This document shows, piece after piece, positions 30,723 to 39,281 of a stretch of 64,000 nucleotides of DNA; position 1 is the first letter of the stretch, and each line of letters opens with the position of its first letter. The stretch is taken from the NCBI RefSeq assembly GCF_000472785.1, contig NZ_AXAL01000002.1, positions 62,001-126,000 of the forward strand. Direction: 5' to 3'. The DNA is from Mesorhizobium loti CJ3sym (GTDB taxonomy: Bacteria; Pseudomonadota; Alphaproteobacteria; Rhizobiales; Rhizobiaceae). The notes beneath the pieces were generated by a model. That model saw only the letters and a program-made list of their open reading frames with translations, was not told where the DNA came from and did no database searches. The position numbers and the translations under genes are program-made.

Positions 30723-30980
30723 TTACTCCATGTCCGGTACGTCGCCGCTGACAAACAGCGTGGTCGGCGGGCCGTAGTCGCCCAGGTTCGGGTCGGCATC
30801 GCGGCTCCAGGCGATGACGCCGACATGTTTTGACGCCAGTCCTCGGGCTGTGCGTATGGCGCGGTCTTCGCTTTGCTGATCGGCGGGGCCAAAGGCTGGA
30901 AACAATTCACCGTCATCGCCGCGATCGAACGCGACCACGACGATCAGCTTGGGGTTTGTATGCTCTGTTGAATGGGACAT
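30723..30980 (-). CDS. Small conserved hypothetical protein (85 aa)
   Basis: The product MSHSTEHTNPKLIVVVAFDR has a first strand IVVVAFDRGDDGELFPAFGP, a helix SEDRAIRTARGLASKHVGVI and ends in an acidic tail GDYGPPTTLFVSGDVPDME. The layout suggests a small alpha-beta domain in the cytoplasm. AGGAGCACC precedes the start. It lies 31 bp upstream of the exported protein gene on the same strand. I do not recognise the family. Confidence 0.65.
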   Translation of the reverse strand: MSHSTEHTNPKLIVVVAFDRGDDGELFPAFGPADQQSEDRAIRTARGLASKHVGVIAWSRDADPNLGDYGPPTTLFVSGDVPDME

Positions 30981-31105
30981 GGTGCTCCTTCAAGGGCGGA
31001 ACCTATCACACTACCGGACCAAGGGGTCGGCTGTCTGGCTCTCCACCGTATTTCGCGGGGAACTCTGGAGTTCGCTGCCTGCTTTGAGCCGCCTTCCGCA
31101 TCGGA

Positions 31106-31162
31106 TTGACTCGCGTCTTGTCGCCGTGTATTGAACAGGATTACACAGGTTCACTGAACAGG
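31106..31162 (+). promoter_or_regulatory. GntR-gene promoter with overlapping operator
   Basis: TTGACT (31106-31111), a 17-bp spacer and TATTGA (31129-31134) form a good promoter. A dyad GTGTA-N11-TACAC (31126-31146) overlaps its -10 box, and TGAACAGG occurs at 31132-31139 and again at 31155-31162. This is the expected place for GntR autoregulation of the operon. Confidence 0.6.
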
Positions 31163-31169
31163 TACGCAT

Positions 31170-31895
31170 ATGAAGCGGCGCGCGGTTCAATTGTCTCCCG
31201 GCACGGGCAAGCCCGAGCAGATCGCCACCGTTCTGGAACATGAAATCCGCTCCGGCGTGCTCGGCTTCGGCGATCGCCTGCAGAGCGAGAACGAGCTCGT
31301 CCAGCGCTTTTCCGTCAGCCGCAACACCGTCCGCAAGGGCCTCGAGGAACTGTCCAGCAGAGGGCTGATCACCACCAAGGTCGGCATCGGCTCCTTCGTC
31401 ACCTTCGACGGCAAGCCGGTCGACGATTCGATCGGCTGGTCGCGGGCGCTGGCCAATGCCGGCGCCAATGCCGAGACGCGGACGCTGCGGCTCGAGGTCA
31501 TCGAAGACCCCGATCTGGCTGCCTTGCTAGGGATCGAAAGCCCGTTCTTCATCGCTGTCGACCGCGTACGCACCAATGCCAGTGACGGCCATGCGATCTC
31601 GATCGAGCGCAGTCGCCTGCCGCTGTCGCCAGAGCTGGAGGATGTGCCGCTGCGCGGCCTGCGCGAAGGTTCGCTGCACCAGACGCTGCGCGGCGCCGGC
31701 CTCATTCCCGACCATGGCGAGGAATGGGTCGGCATCGAGATGCTCAATGCCGAGGACGCGGCCATTCTCGGTTGCCCGCAAGGCACGCCCTTCCTGCGCG
31801 GACGGCGGCTGACCCGCGCCGCAGATGACCGGCCGATCGAATATGTCACCAGCCTGCTCAATCCCGCGCATTTCGCGCTGCATATGAGGTTTTGA
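31170..31895 (+). CDS. GntR family (HutC/UTRA) transcriptional regulator
   Basis: The 241-residue protein has an N-terminal winged helix (residues 12-75; GDRLQSENELVQRFSVSRNT, then VRKGLEELSSRGLI). A UTRA effector domain follows (AVDRVRTNASDGHAISIERS, then LLNPAHFALHMRF). It leads the ADP-ribosylglycohydrolase, PfkB kinase and transporter genes with a 3-bp gap, so it is the local regulator. The effector is probably the transported substrate or its phosphorylated product, which is inference. Confidence 0.92.
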   Translation: MKRRAVQLSPGTGKPEQIATVLEHEIRSGVLGFGDRLQSENELVQRFSVSRNTVRKGLEELSSRGLITTKVGIGSFVTFDGKPVDDSIGWSRALANAGANAETRTLRLEVIEDPDLAALLGIESPFFIAVDRVRTNASDGHAISIERSRLPLSPELEDVPLRGLREGSLHQTLRGAGLIPDHGEEWVGIEMLNAEDAAILGCPQGTPFLRGRRLTRAADDRPIEYVTSLLNPAHFALHMRF

Positions 31896-31898
31896 GCG

Positions 31899-32933
31899 AT
31901 GCCCGACAACACCATGCTCGATCGCGCCATCGGCGCGCTTGTCGGTGGGGCGCTGGGAGACGCACTCGGCATGCCGACGCAGCTTTTGTCGCCGGCCCGG
32001 ATTGCCGAGGTCTACGGCCATGTCGAGGATTTCATCGCGCCCTTCGCCGACCATCCGGTGTCGAAGGGACTGCTGGCCGGCACCATCACCGACGATACCG
32101 AACAGGCGCTGCTGCTCGGCCGCATTCTGGTCGAATCGGCCGAGCGCTTCGACCATGCGCGCTGGGTCAACGCGCTGCTTGACTGGGAGCACGAGGTCAA
32201 GGCGCGCGGCAGCTACGATCTTCTGGGGCCGTCGACCAAGCGCGCCATCGATGCCATCAACAATGGTGTGCCGGCAGAAGAGGCAGGGCGCAGCGGCGAC
32301 ACCAATGGGGCGGCGATGCGCATCGCGCCGGTCGGGATCATGATGCCGCTGGAGCCGCTCGACGCGTTCGTTGCCAAGGTGGCCGAGACGTGCCGGGCCA
32401 CGCACAACACCTCGATCGCCATAGCCTCCGCCGCCGCCGTCGCGGCCGCCGTCAGCCGTGGCGTCTCCGGTGGTGACTGGCGCGCTGCCTCCGACAGCGC
32501 GGTCGCGGCGGCAAGGCGAGGGGCGACGCTCGGCCATTGGGTGACCGGCGGTGACATCGCCGCGCGCATCGTCTGGGCACAGGATCTGGTGCGCGGCAAG
32601 GTGAAGAAGGACGCGATAAGGCTGATCACAGATCTGGTCGGCACCGGCGTCGCCAGTCAGGAATCCGTTCCGGCCGCCTTCGCGGTGCTGGAGGTTGCCG
32701 GCGGCGATCCCTGGCAAGCGGCCGTCATCAGCGCCAATCTCGGTGGAGACACCGATACGATCGGTGCCATTGCGGCCGGCATGGCCGGCGCCTGCACCGG
32801 CTTCTCGCGGTTGCCGCAGCAGCATATCGCCCGGCTTGTCGGCATCGACATGTCGGAGGTTCGCGCGCTTGCGGGCGACCTCGTGGCGGCAAGGGTGGTG
32901 AAAACCGGTTCCGGCAAGGACGCAGCGGCATGA
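31899..32933 (+). CDS. ADP-ribosylglycohydrolase (DraG/ARH) family protein
   Basis: The 344-residue protein has the family's metal-binding motifs: GALGDALGMPTQ at 17-28, TDDTE at 64-68 with two Asp that bind Mg, SGDTNGAAMR in the middle, and NLGGDTDTIGAIAAGMAGA near the C-terminus. These enzymes hydrolyse N- or O-glycosidic bonds to ADP-ribose or related ribosides. Placement between a GntR regulator, a PfkB kinase and an ABC importer suggests a catabolic role on an imported riboside-like compound rather than protein de-modification. It overlaps pfkB by four bases. Confidence 0.88.
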   Translation: MPDNTMLDRAIGALVGGALGDALGMPTQLLSPARIAEVYGHVEDFIAPFADHPVSKGLLAGTITDDTEQALLLGRILVESAERFDHARWVNALLDWEHEVKARGSYDLLGPSTKRAIDAINNGVPAEEAGRSGDTNGAAMRIAPVGIMMPLEPLDAFVAKVAETCRATHNTSIAIASAAAVAAAVSRGVSGGDWRAASDSAVAAARRGATLGHWVTGGDIAARIVWAQDLVRGKVKKDAIRLITDLVGTGVASQESVPAAFAVLEVAGGDPWQAAVISANLGGDTDTIGAIAAGMAGACTGFSRLPQQHIARLVGIDMSEVRALAGDLVAARVVKTGSGKDAAA

Positions 32934-33913
32934 GCGGGCGGCTCGTCCATATCGGCAGCGCTGTGGTCGACTATGTCTATCGTATCGACGCCTTGCCGGC
33001 GCCAGGCACCGAGAAGACGGCATCGAGCTTTGCCCAGGTCGCCGGCGGCGGCTTCAACATGATGGTCACCGCTACCCGCACCGGCATGACAGTGGCGTTC
33101 GGCGGCCAGCTCGGCAGCGGACCGAACGGCGATTTTTTGCGCGCCGCCTTCGCCGCCGCAGGCATCGAGACGCTGACGCCGCCATCGCCCGTCATGGACA
33201 GCGGCAATTGCGTCGCCATGATCTCAAGCGATGCCGAACGCACCTTCGTCTCGTGGCCCGGCGCGGAGAGTGTGCTCAGCCTCGACATGATGGCGCCCGT
33301 GGCGGTCGCACCGGACGATTGGGTGTTCACCTCAGGCTATACGCTGAGCTATCTGGGCAGCCGCGAAGTGCTCACCGACTGGATCGAGGCGCTGCCGGCA
33401 AAAATTCCCTTTGTCTTTGACCCGACGCCGGTCATTTCAGACATTCCGCGCCCTATCCTGTCGCGGGTGCTTGCGCGCACGACGTGGCTCAGCTGCAACG
33501 CCACGGAAGCCGCCGAAATCGCCGGTGAGGGTGATGTCGAGGCCCTGGCTGTTCGGCTGCTTGCCGAGCATTGCCCACAGGCTACCGGTGTCGTCATCCG
33601 CTCCGCCGCCAAGGGCTGCCATGTCAGGCTGGCCGACGGCACGGCGCAGACCATCGGCGGATTCAAGGTTGCTGCCATCGACACCAACGGCGCCGGCGAC
33701 ACCCATATCGGCGCTTTCGTCAGCGCATTGGCGCGCGGCGTCACGCCCTTCGAGGCTGCGCGCTATGCCAATGCGGCAGCGGCGATTTCGGTGACACGCC
33801 ACGGTGGTTCATCGGCACCGAGTGACGCGGAAATCCAGACTTTCCTGTGCCAGGCCAATGGTCCTTCGACCGGCGCGCCGAGCCAGACAAAGAAGGCCCA
33901 TCAGACAGCCTGA
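32930..33913 (+). CDS. PfkB family carbohydrate kinase
   Basis: The 327-residue kinase has PfkB signature 1 (AGGGFNMMVTATRTGMTVAF, 38-57) and signature 2 (DTNGAGDTHIGAF, 251-263) with catalytic Asp257. The last 20 residues are low-complexity. The substrate is a sugar or nucleoside; ribokinase and pseudouridine-kinase-like roles are both possible. Its position directly after the ADP-ribosylglycohydrolase suggests it phosphorylates the sugar that enzyme releases. Start by ATGA overlap at 32930. Confidence 0.9.
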   Translation: MSGRLVHIGSAVVDYVYRIDALPAPGTEKTASSFAQVAGGGFNMMVTATRTGMTVAFGGQLGSGPNGDFLRAAFAAAGIETLTPPSPVMDSGNCVAMISSDAERTFVSWPGAESVLSLDMMAPVAVAPDDWVFTSGYTLSYLGSREVLTDWIEALPAKIPFVFDPTPVISDIPRPILSRVLARTTWLSCNATEAAEIAGEGDVEALAVRLLAEHCPQATGVVIRSAAKGCHVRLADGTAQTIGGFKVAAIDTNGAGDTHIGAFVSALARGVTPFEAARYANAAAAISVTRHGGSSAPSDAEIQTFLCQANGPSTGAPSQTKKAHQTA

Positions 33914-33952
33914 CAAGCCCGGGAAGCGGGCAAACAAAGAGAGGAACCAACC

Positions 33953-35014
33953 ATGCGCATGCCAAGACTGACTGCTCTGCTGACGGCGACTGCCGTCTTC
34001 ACCACCGCACTCACGCTGGCCGCCAGTGCCGCCGAAGTGCATGTGCTCAACTGGAAAGGCTACGGCGCCGACGAGCCATGGGCCGTCGAGGCTTTCGAAA
34101 AGGCGACCGGCAACAAGGTCGTCAACGATTTCTTCAATTCCGAACAGGAAATGCTGACCAAGATCCGGACCAATCCCGGCCTCTACGACGTCGTCATGAT
34201 CAACGCCGCCTTCAACGACCAGGCGATCGCGGAAAAGCTGATCCAGCCGATCGACACCTCCAAGCTGCCGAACTATGCCGACATCAGCAAGGACAAGGCC
34301 GGTTCGCCGATGCTCGACCATGACGGCAAGGTCTATGGCGTGCCGTGGGTGTGGGGCCTGACGGCGCTCGCCATCAACGAAAAGTCCTTCGACAAGCCGC
34401 CGACGTCGATCGCCGAAATGTGGGATGCCGCGCACAAGGGCCGCGTCGTCATCCGCGACGACGCCGTCGAGGCGGTGCAGTTCGGCGCCATCGCCACCGG
34501 CCAGAACATCAACGACATCAAGGATATGGATTCGGTCAAGACGAAGCTCACTTCGCTGATGCCGCAGATCAAGACGTTCTGGAGCTCGGAGAACGACTGG
34601 AACCAGATGGTCGCCTCCAACCAGATTGACATCGGCACCTATTGGAGCGGCTCGGCCGACCGCGCCAAGACGCACTTCAAGCTACCGGTTTCGCTGGTCA
34701 TTCCAAGGGAAGGCGCCGTCGCCTGGCTCGATGCCTTCTCCATTCCTGCCGGTTCCAAGAATGTCGAGGGCGCGCAGGCCTTCATCAACTACATGATCGA
34801 CCCGAAATTCTATGTCGAATGGGTCACCAAGGTCGGCGCGCCGGTGTCGGCCAACACCAAGGCGGTGGAAGCGCTGCCCGAAGACTCCTTCAACCGCAAG
34901 GTGATGGGTGATCCCGAGGTGGCCAAGCGCATCCAGTTCCAGGCACCGATCACCGACGCGCAGCGCGAGGCCTATCTGGCACTCTGGCAGCAGCTCAAGG
35001 TCGACGTGAAGTAA
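33953..35014 (+). CDS. Polyamine-type ABC substrate-binding protein (PotD/PotF family)
   Basis: The 353-residue periplasmic protein has a Sec signal peptide (LTALLTATAVFTTALTLAAS, cleavage after ASA). The mature domain opens EVHVLNWKGYGADEPWAVEA, the family motif for SBP class D (L-N-W-x-x-Y). DVVMINAAFNDQAIAEKLIQ and YGVPWVWGLTALAINEKSFD are typical of spermidine/putrescine/iron-type binders. GAGAGGAACC precedes the start. Ligand: probably a cationic or amino-acid-like compound, not proven. Confidence 0.88.
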   Translation: MRMPRLTALLTATAVFTTALTLAASAAEVHVLNWKGYGADEPWAVEAFEKATGNKVVNDFFNSEQEMLTKIRTNPGLYDVVMINAAFNDQAIAEKLIQPIDTSKLPNYADISKDKAGSPMLDHDGKVYGVPWVWGLTALAINEKSFDKPPTSIAEMWDAAHKGRVVIRDDAVEAVQFGAIATGQNINDIKDMDSVKTKLTSLMPQIKTFWSSENDWNQMVASNQIDIGTYWSGSADRAKTHFKLPVSLVIPREGAVAWLDAFSIPAGSKNVEGAQAFINYMIDPKFYVEWVTKVGAPVSANTKAVEALPEDSFNRKVMGDPEVAKRIQFQAPITDAQREAYLALWQQLKVDVK

Positions 35015-35081
35015 AACGCGCGTCCGGACCAGCCGGCGGTTCGCGCCGGCTGGTTCTTGCAATCCTGGGGAGGAGGGTGTC

Positions 35082-35951
35082 ATGGCAGTAGAGGGAGCGG
35101 TCGCGTCGCGCAGCGGGCTGAGATCGGCTCTGCCGCTGCTGGCGCCAGCCTATCTCTGGCTGACGGTGGCGATCTTCCTGCCGCTCTCGGCCATGGTCTT
35201 TTTCTCGTTCATGACCGAGCTGCCGCTGTCGGGAAAGCCATGGGCCTTCACGCTTGGCAACTACGCCGCCTTCTTCTCGCAGAGCCTTTATCTGACGCTG
35301 CTACTCGCCTCGTTGCGGCTCGGCCTCGAAGTCACGCTGTGGTGCGTTGTCATCGGCTATCCCGCCGCCTATGTGCTGGCCAAGGTGCTGAAGGGGCGCA
35401 GCCGCGAGGCGATCTTCCTGCTCGTCATCCTGCCGTTCTGGTCGAACGGGCTGGTGCGCATCTTTTCCTGGGCGATGGTGTTGCGCCAAGGCGGCATTCT
35501 CGACACGGCCCTCAATGCCGTGCTGCCGTTCAAGATCAACATCGATCTCATGTATTCCTATCCGGCCGTCATTATCGGCCTGGTGCACTCCTACGTGCCC
35601 TACATGGTGCTGACCTGTTATCTCACCTTGCAGGCGATCGACGACTCGTTGATCGAGGCTGGCCGCTCGCTCGGCGCCTCGCGGCTGCAGGTGCTGAAGC
35701 GAGTGATCATTCCGCTGTCGATGCCCGGCCTGGTGGCGGGTGCGGCACTGATCTTCGTGCCGGTCGTCGGTTCGTTCATGGAGCCGCGCATCCTCGGCGG
35801 CCGCACCGGCACCTTCTACGGAACTGTCATCGAGGACCAGTTCGTCGCCGTCTTCAACTGGCCATTGGGCGCGGCGCTCTCCTTCATCCTGCTGGCCGTC
35901 GTGCTGGTCATCCTGGCTGTTGCCTCGCCGGTGCTGCGGAGGGCTGCGTGA
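35082..35951 (+). CDS. ABC permease, PotB/PotH type
   Basis: The 289-residue permease has six predicted helices. The cytoplasmic coupling motif is DDSLIEAGRSLGASRLQVLK then VIIPLSMPGLVAGAALIFVP (E-A-G-R-S-L-G-x9-I-x-x-P). EPRILGGRTGTFYGTVIEDQ is typical of polyamine permease subunit B. GGGGAGGAGGG lies upstream. It is translationally coupled with the next permease (TGATG). Confidence 0.9.
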   Translation: MAVEGAVASRSGLRSALPLLAPAYLWLTVAIFLPLSAMVFFSFMTELPLSGKPWAFTLGNYAAFFSQSLYLTLLLASLRLGLEVTLWCVVIGYPAAYVLAKVLKGRSREAIFLLVILPFWSNGLVRIFSWAMVLRQGGILDTALNAVLPFKINIDLMYSYPAVIIGLVHSYVPYMVLTCYLTLQAIDDSLIEAGRSLGASRLQVLKRVIIPLSMPGLVAGAALIFVPVVGSFMEPRILGGRTGTFYGTVIEDQFVAVFNWPLGAALSFILLAVVLVILAVASPVLRRAA

Positions 35952-36739
35952 TGATGACCACGCGTATCCTGGAAGGGCTTGGCCGCCTCTATGTCGGACT
36001 GCTGCTCGCCTTCCTCTATCTGCCCATCATCATCATGGCGCTGATGTCGTTCAACGTCTCGCCCTTCTACCAGTTGCCGTTCGAATGGACGACCGAGTGG
36101 TACACGTCGCTCTGGCAGGACGATCAGATCATCGCCGCGACCTGGAACAGCCTCGAGATCGCAATCATCACCACCATCATCTGCGTGGTGCTCGGCTCGG
36201 CGGCGTCGCTGGCGCTTTTCCGCTATGAATTTCGCGGCAAGAAGGTGTTGCACGCGCTGCTCTTCCCGCCGATCGCCATTCCCTGGCTGATCACCGGTAC
36301 GGCAATGCTGATCTTCTTCTTCGGCGTCGGCATCGGTCGCGGCCTGTTCGCCATTCTGCTCGGCCATGTCGCGCTGGCGCTGCCCTATGTCATCGTCGTC
36401 GTCTCGGCGCGGCTGCAGACTTTCGCGCCCGAACTGGAAGAGGCGGCGCGCTCGCTCGGCGCCAACCAGTGGCAGGTGACGAGGCGCGTCACGCTGCCGT
36501 GGATCATGCCGGGCGTGATTGCCGGCGGGCTGTTTGCGTTTGCGGTGTCGTTCGACCAGTTCGTCGTCTCCTATTTCCTGGCGACGCCGGGACAGACGAC
36601 GCTGCCGGTCGAAATCTACGCAGCGATCCGCAAGGGTTTCACGCCCGAGATCAATGCGGTCTCGACCATCATCATTGTCGTGTCGATGGCGCTGATGCTG
36701 CTCACGGCGCGCTTCTTCAAATTCGGCGGAGAGAAATAA
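35951..36739 (+). CDS. ABC permease, PotC/PotI type
   Basis: The 262-residue second permease has the layout of PotC: LPIIIMALMSFNVSPFYQLP near the start and the coupling motif ELEEAARSLGANQWQVTRRV then TLPWIMPGVIAGGLFAFAVS. FDQFVVSYFLATPGQTTLPV is characteristic of polyamine-type subunit C. An ATG at 35951 and another at 35954 are both in frame; the first overlaps the upstream stop. It forms the channel as a heterodimer with the previous permease. Confidence 0.9.
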   Translation: MMTTRILEGLGRLYVGLLLAFLYLPIIIMALMSFNVSPFYQLPFEWTTEWYTSLWQDDQIIAATWNSLEIAIITTIICVVLGSAASLALFRYEFRGKKVLHALLFPPIAIPWLITGTAMLIFFFGVGIGRGLFAILLGHVALALPYVIVVVSARLQTFAPELEEAARSLGANQWQVTRRVTLPWIMPGVIAGGLFAFAVSFDQFVVSYFLATPGQTTLPVEIYAAIRKGFTPEINAVSTIIIVVSMALMLLTARFFKFGGEK

Positions 36740-37803
36740 TGGCCGGTGTGCAGGTATCGAACGTCTCGCGCAGCTTTGGCGCGCACAAGGCGCTGGACGA
36801 TGTCTCCATCGACTTCGCCGATGGCGGCTTCTATGCGCTGCTCGGGCCATCCGGCAGCGGCAAGACCACGCTGCTCAGGCAGATCGCGGGCTTCGACTTT
36901 CCGGACTCTGGCCGCATCGCCATCGGTGGTGAGAGCGTCGAGCGGGTGCCGGTCGAGAAGCGGCGCATCGGCATGGTGTTCCAGAACTATGCGCTGTTTC
37001 CCAATATGAGCGTCGCCGACAATGTCGCCTTCGGCCTGTCGGTGCGCGGCGAGGCCAAGCCCGTCATCGCGACGGAGGTGCAGCGCGCGCTCGACCTCGT
37101 GCAATTGGGCAAGCTTGGCGGCCGCCGGCCGCACCAGCTCTCTGGCGGCCAGCGACAGCGCGTGGCCTTAGCGCGTGCCATCGTCACCAAGCCGCGTGTG
37201 CTGCTGCTCGACGAACCGCTCGGCGCGCTCGACAAGGCGCTGCGCGTCGACATGCAGATCGAGCTCAAGCGTATCCAGCGCGAGATCGGCATCACCACCA
37301 TCTTCGTCACCCACGACCAGGAAGAAGCGCTGACGATGAGCGACCGCATCGGCATTCTTCGCGACGGGCGGGTGGTGCAGGAGGGGCCGCCGGAGGAGAT
37401 CTACGACCGGCCGAAAAGCGAGTTCGCCGCCACCTTCCTCGGCGACGCCAACATCTTTCGCGGCGACTCGACCGGCAATGGCATCCGGCTGCCGGACGGA
37501 ACGGCGATTGCCGCTGGGGTGGGGGCGACGCTTGCCGCGGGCGCCAAGGCGAGCTGTGCCGTGCGGCCGGAACGCATCCGGATTGCCACGGATGGTGGAG
37601 CTTCGGACGGCAATGCAAACACGCTCAAGGGTCAGGTGTCCAAGCGCATCTTCGCCGGCAACAACAGCACGTATTTTGTCGAGCGTGCCGGCCAGACGCT
37701 GAAGGTCATCGTGCAGAACACCGGCGCCGACAGGCTGGCCGAAGGGCAGGATGTCGTGCTGCGCTGGTCGCCGGAAAGTACGGTATTGATCGCTGCTGGT
37801 TAG
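36739..37803 (+). CDS. ABC ATPase, PotA type
   Basis: This 354-residue ATPase has Walker A GPSGSGKTT, Q-loop FQNYALFPNM, signature LSGGQRQRVALARA, Walker B VLLLDEPLGALD and switch VTHDQEEAL, all canonical, and a C-terminal TOBE regulatory domain. It overlaps the permease gene by one base (TAATG). It powers the operon's importer as a homodimer and completes the binding protein-permease-permease-ATPase set. Confidence 0.93.
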   Translation: MAGVQVSNVSRSFGAHKALDDVSIDFADGGFYALLGPSGSGKTTLLRQIAGFDFPDSGRIAIGGESVERVPVEKRRIGMVFQNYALFPNMSVADNVAFGLSVRGEAKPVIATEVQRALDLVQLGKLGGRRPHQLSGGQRQRVALARAIVTKPRVLLLDEPLGALDKALRVDMQIELKRIQREIGITTIFVTHDQEEALTMSDRIGILRDGRVVQEGPPEEIYDRPKSEFAATFLGDANIFRGDSTGNGIRLPDGTAIAAGVGATLAAGAKASCAVRPERIRIATDGGASDGNANTLKGQVSKRIFAGNNSTYFVERAGQTLKVIVQNTGADRLAEGQDVVLRWSPESTVLIAAG

Positions 37804-37830
37804 GGACTAACCGGGGAGGTTGGCGCTCCG

Positions 37831-37992
37831 TCACACCCCCTCTGCCCTGCCGGACATCTCCCCTACAAGTGGGGAGATTGGCCGTCGTCGATGTTTTCGC
37901 AAATCTCCTACGTTGCAAGAATGAGCGCCAGGGCCGAAGCTGCCAATCTCCCTCCTTGTGGGGGAGATGCCCGGCAGGGCAGAGGGGGGCGC
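37831..37992. repeat. RIME-like intergenic mosaic palindrome
   Basis: A 160-bp element has long outer arms (CCCCCTCTGCCCTGCCGG near 37837 and CCGGCAGGGCAGAGGGGG near 37971). Each arm holds its own hairpin (ATCTCCCC-TACAAGT-GGGGAGAT at 37855-37877, and a similar one around 37945-37969). This two-palindrome layout is that of rhizobial intergenic mosaic elements. It interrupts the spacer between the ATPase and aconitase X genes, which otherwise read as one operon. Confidence 0.8.
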
Positions 37993-38030
37993 TGTCCCGC
38001 CATACGATCGAGTAAGTGGCTGGAGTACTG

Positions 38031-39281
38031 ATGACGCTTGAGCTGACCGCCGAGGACCAATCCATGCTCGATGGCGAGCAAGGCCCGTCCTCCGCCGCTG
38101 CCATGAGAATTCTCGTCGCCTTCTCCAACGCCATCGATGCAGGCAGCCTGCTCGACATATCGGGCGCCCATATCGACGGCTGTCTTTACCACGGCAAGGC
38201 CGGCCTCGATTTCGTCGAACGGCTGGTCGAGGGCGGGGGGCGTGTGCAAGTGCCGACGACGCTCAATGTCGGCTCGTTCGACCTCATCCATCCCGGCATG
38301 GTGAAAATGCCGGCGGCGGAAGAGGTGCCGGCGCGGCGGCTGATGAAGGCGCATCTGGAGCTTGGCTGCCAGGCGACCTTCACCTGCGCGCCCTACCAGA
38401 CACGCTTCCGGCCTGAATTCGGCCAGCAGATCGCCTGGGGCGAATCCAACGCCATCGTCTTCGCCAATTCGGTCATCGGCGCGCGCACCAACCGCTATGG
38501 CGATTTCATCGATTTGTGCTGCGCCATGACCGGACGCGCGCCGGCCTGGGGCCTGCACCTCAGCGAAAACCGGCGCGGTCGCATCCTGTTCGAGCTAGAC
38601 GTTCCGGACCTTGAGCCGAGCGATAGCCTGTTTGTCGGCGTCGGACTAATCATCGGGCAAGCCAGCGGTGACCGCATTCCGGTCATATCAGGCCTGCCCC
38701 GGCCCCGTGACGAGGACCAGTTGAAGGCTTTGGGCGCGGCGGCGGCGACGACGGGCGCCGTGGCGCTGTTCCATGCGATCCGCATCACACCGGAAGCCAG
38801 CACGCTCGATGAGGCGTTCCATGGCCACGCGCCGGAAGAGACGATCCGTATCACCCGCGCCGATGTCGATCACGCGCTGGCCAGGCTTTCAATGGTGCCG
38901 GACGGAGCGCTGCTCGCCGCCGTGTCACTGGGCACGCCGCATTTCTCGCATGAGGAATGGATGCGCCTGTTGCCGCTGCTGCGCGAGGCGGCCCCTGGCA
39001 GGGGTATCCCGATCTATGTCAACACCGGCCGCGCGACACTGACGCGGCTGCAGGAAGAAGGCATGCTCACAGGCATGGAGGCGTTCGGCCTCATCCCGGT
39101 CGCCGACACCTGCACCTATGTCACCTCGATTCTCGAGCGGCTCGACGGCGTGGTGATGACCAATTCCGGCAAATGGGCGCATTACGCGCCGGGCAATATC
39201 GGCGTCACCGTCGCCTTCGCCGACATGAAGGATTGCATCCGCTCCGCCGCGGTCGGGCATGTGGTGCGGGGTGCATCATGA
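38031..39281 (+). CDS. Aconitase X catalytic (large) subunit
   Basis: The 416-residue protein matches the AcnX/DUF521 large subunit: RVQVPTTLNVGSFDLIHP, then TFTCAPYQTRFRPEFGQQIA, GESNAIVFANSVIGARTNRY, GDFIDLCCAMTGRAPAWGLH, and a C-terminal MTNSGKWAHYAPG. AcnX enzymes are [2Fe-2S]-dependent dehydratases; bacterial two-subunit forms include cis-3-hydroxy-L-proline dehydratase. Two cysteines (CC in DLCCAM) are candidate cluster ligands. The start at 38031 has GGAG upstream. It overlaps the small subunit gene by four bases. Confidence 0.88.
   Translation: MTLELTAEDQSMLDGEQGPSSAAAMRILVAFSNAIDAGSLLDISGAHIDGCLYHGKAGLDFVERLVEGGGRVQVPTTLNVGSFDLIHPGMVKMPAAEEVPARRLMKAHLELGCQATFTCAPYQTRFRPEFGQQIAWGESNAIVFANSVIGARTNRYGDFIDLCCAMTGRAPAWGLHLSENRRGRILFELDVPDLEPSDSLFVGVGLIIGQASGDRIPVISGLPRPRDEDQLKALGAAAATTGAVALFHAIRITPEASTLDEAFHGHAPEETIRITRADVDHALARLSMVPDGALLAAVSLGTPHFSHEEWMRLLPLLREAAPGRGIPIYVNTGRATLTRLQEEGMLTGMEAFGLIPVADTCTYVTSILERLDGVVMTNSGKWAHYAPGNIGVTVAFADMKDCIRSAAVGHVVRGAS

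Noticed and set aside
35057..35950. Single long frame joining both polyamine-type permeases
   Set aside because: The first part is out of frame with the real permease at 35082. Only residues from 35951 on are the second permease.
37831..37992. CRISPR-like repeat
   Set aside because: There are only two inverted arms and no regularly spaced direct repeats or spacers; it fits an intergenic palindrome.
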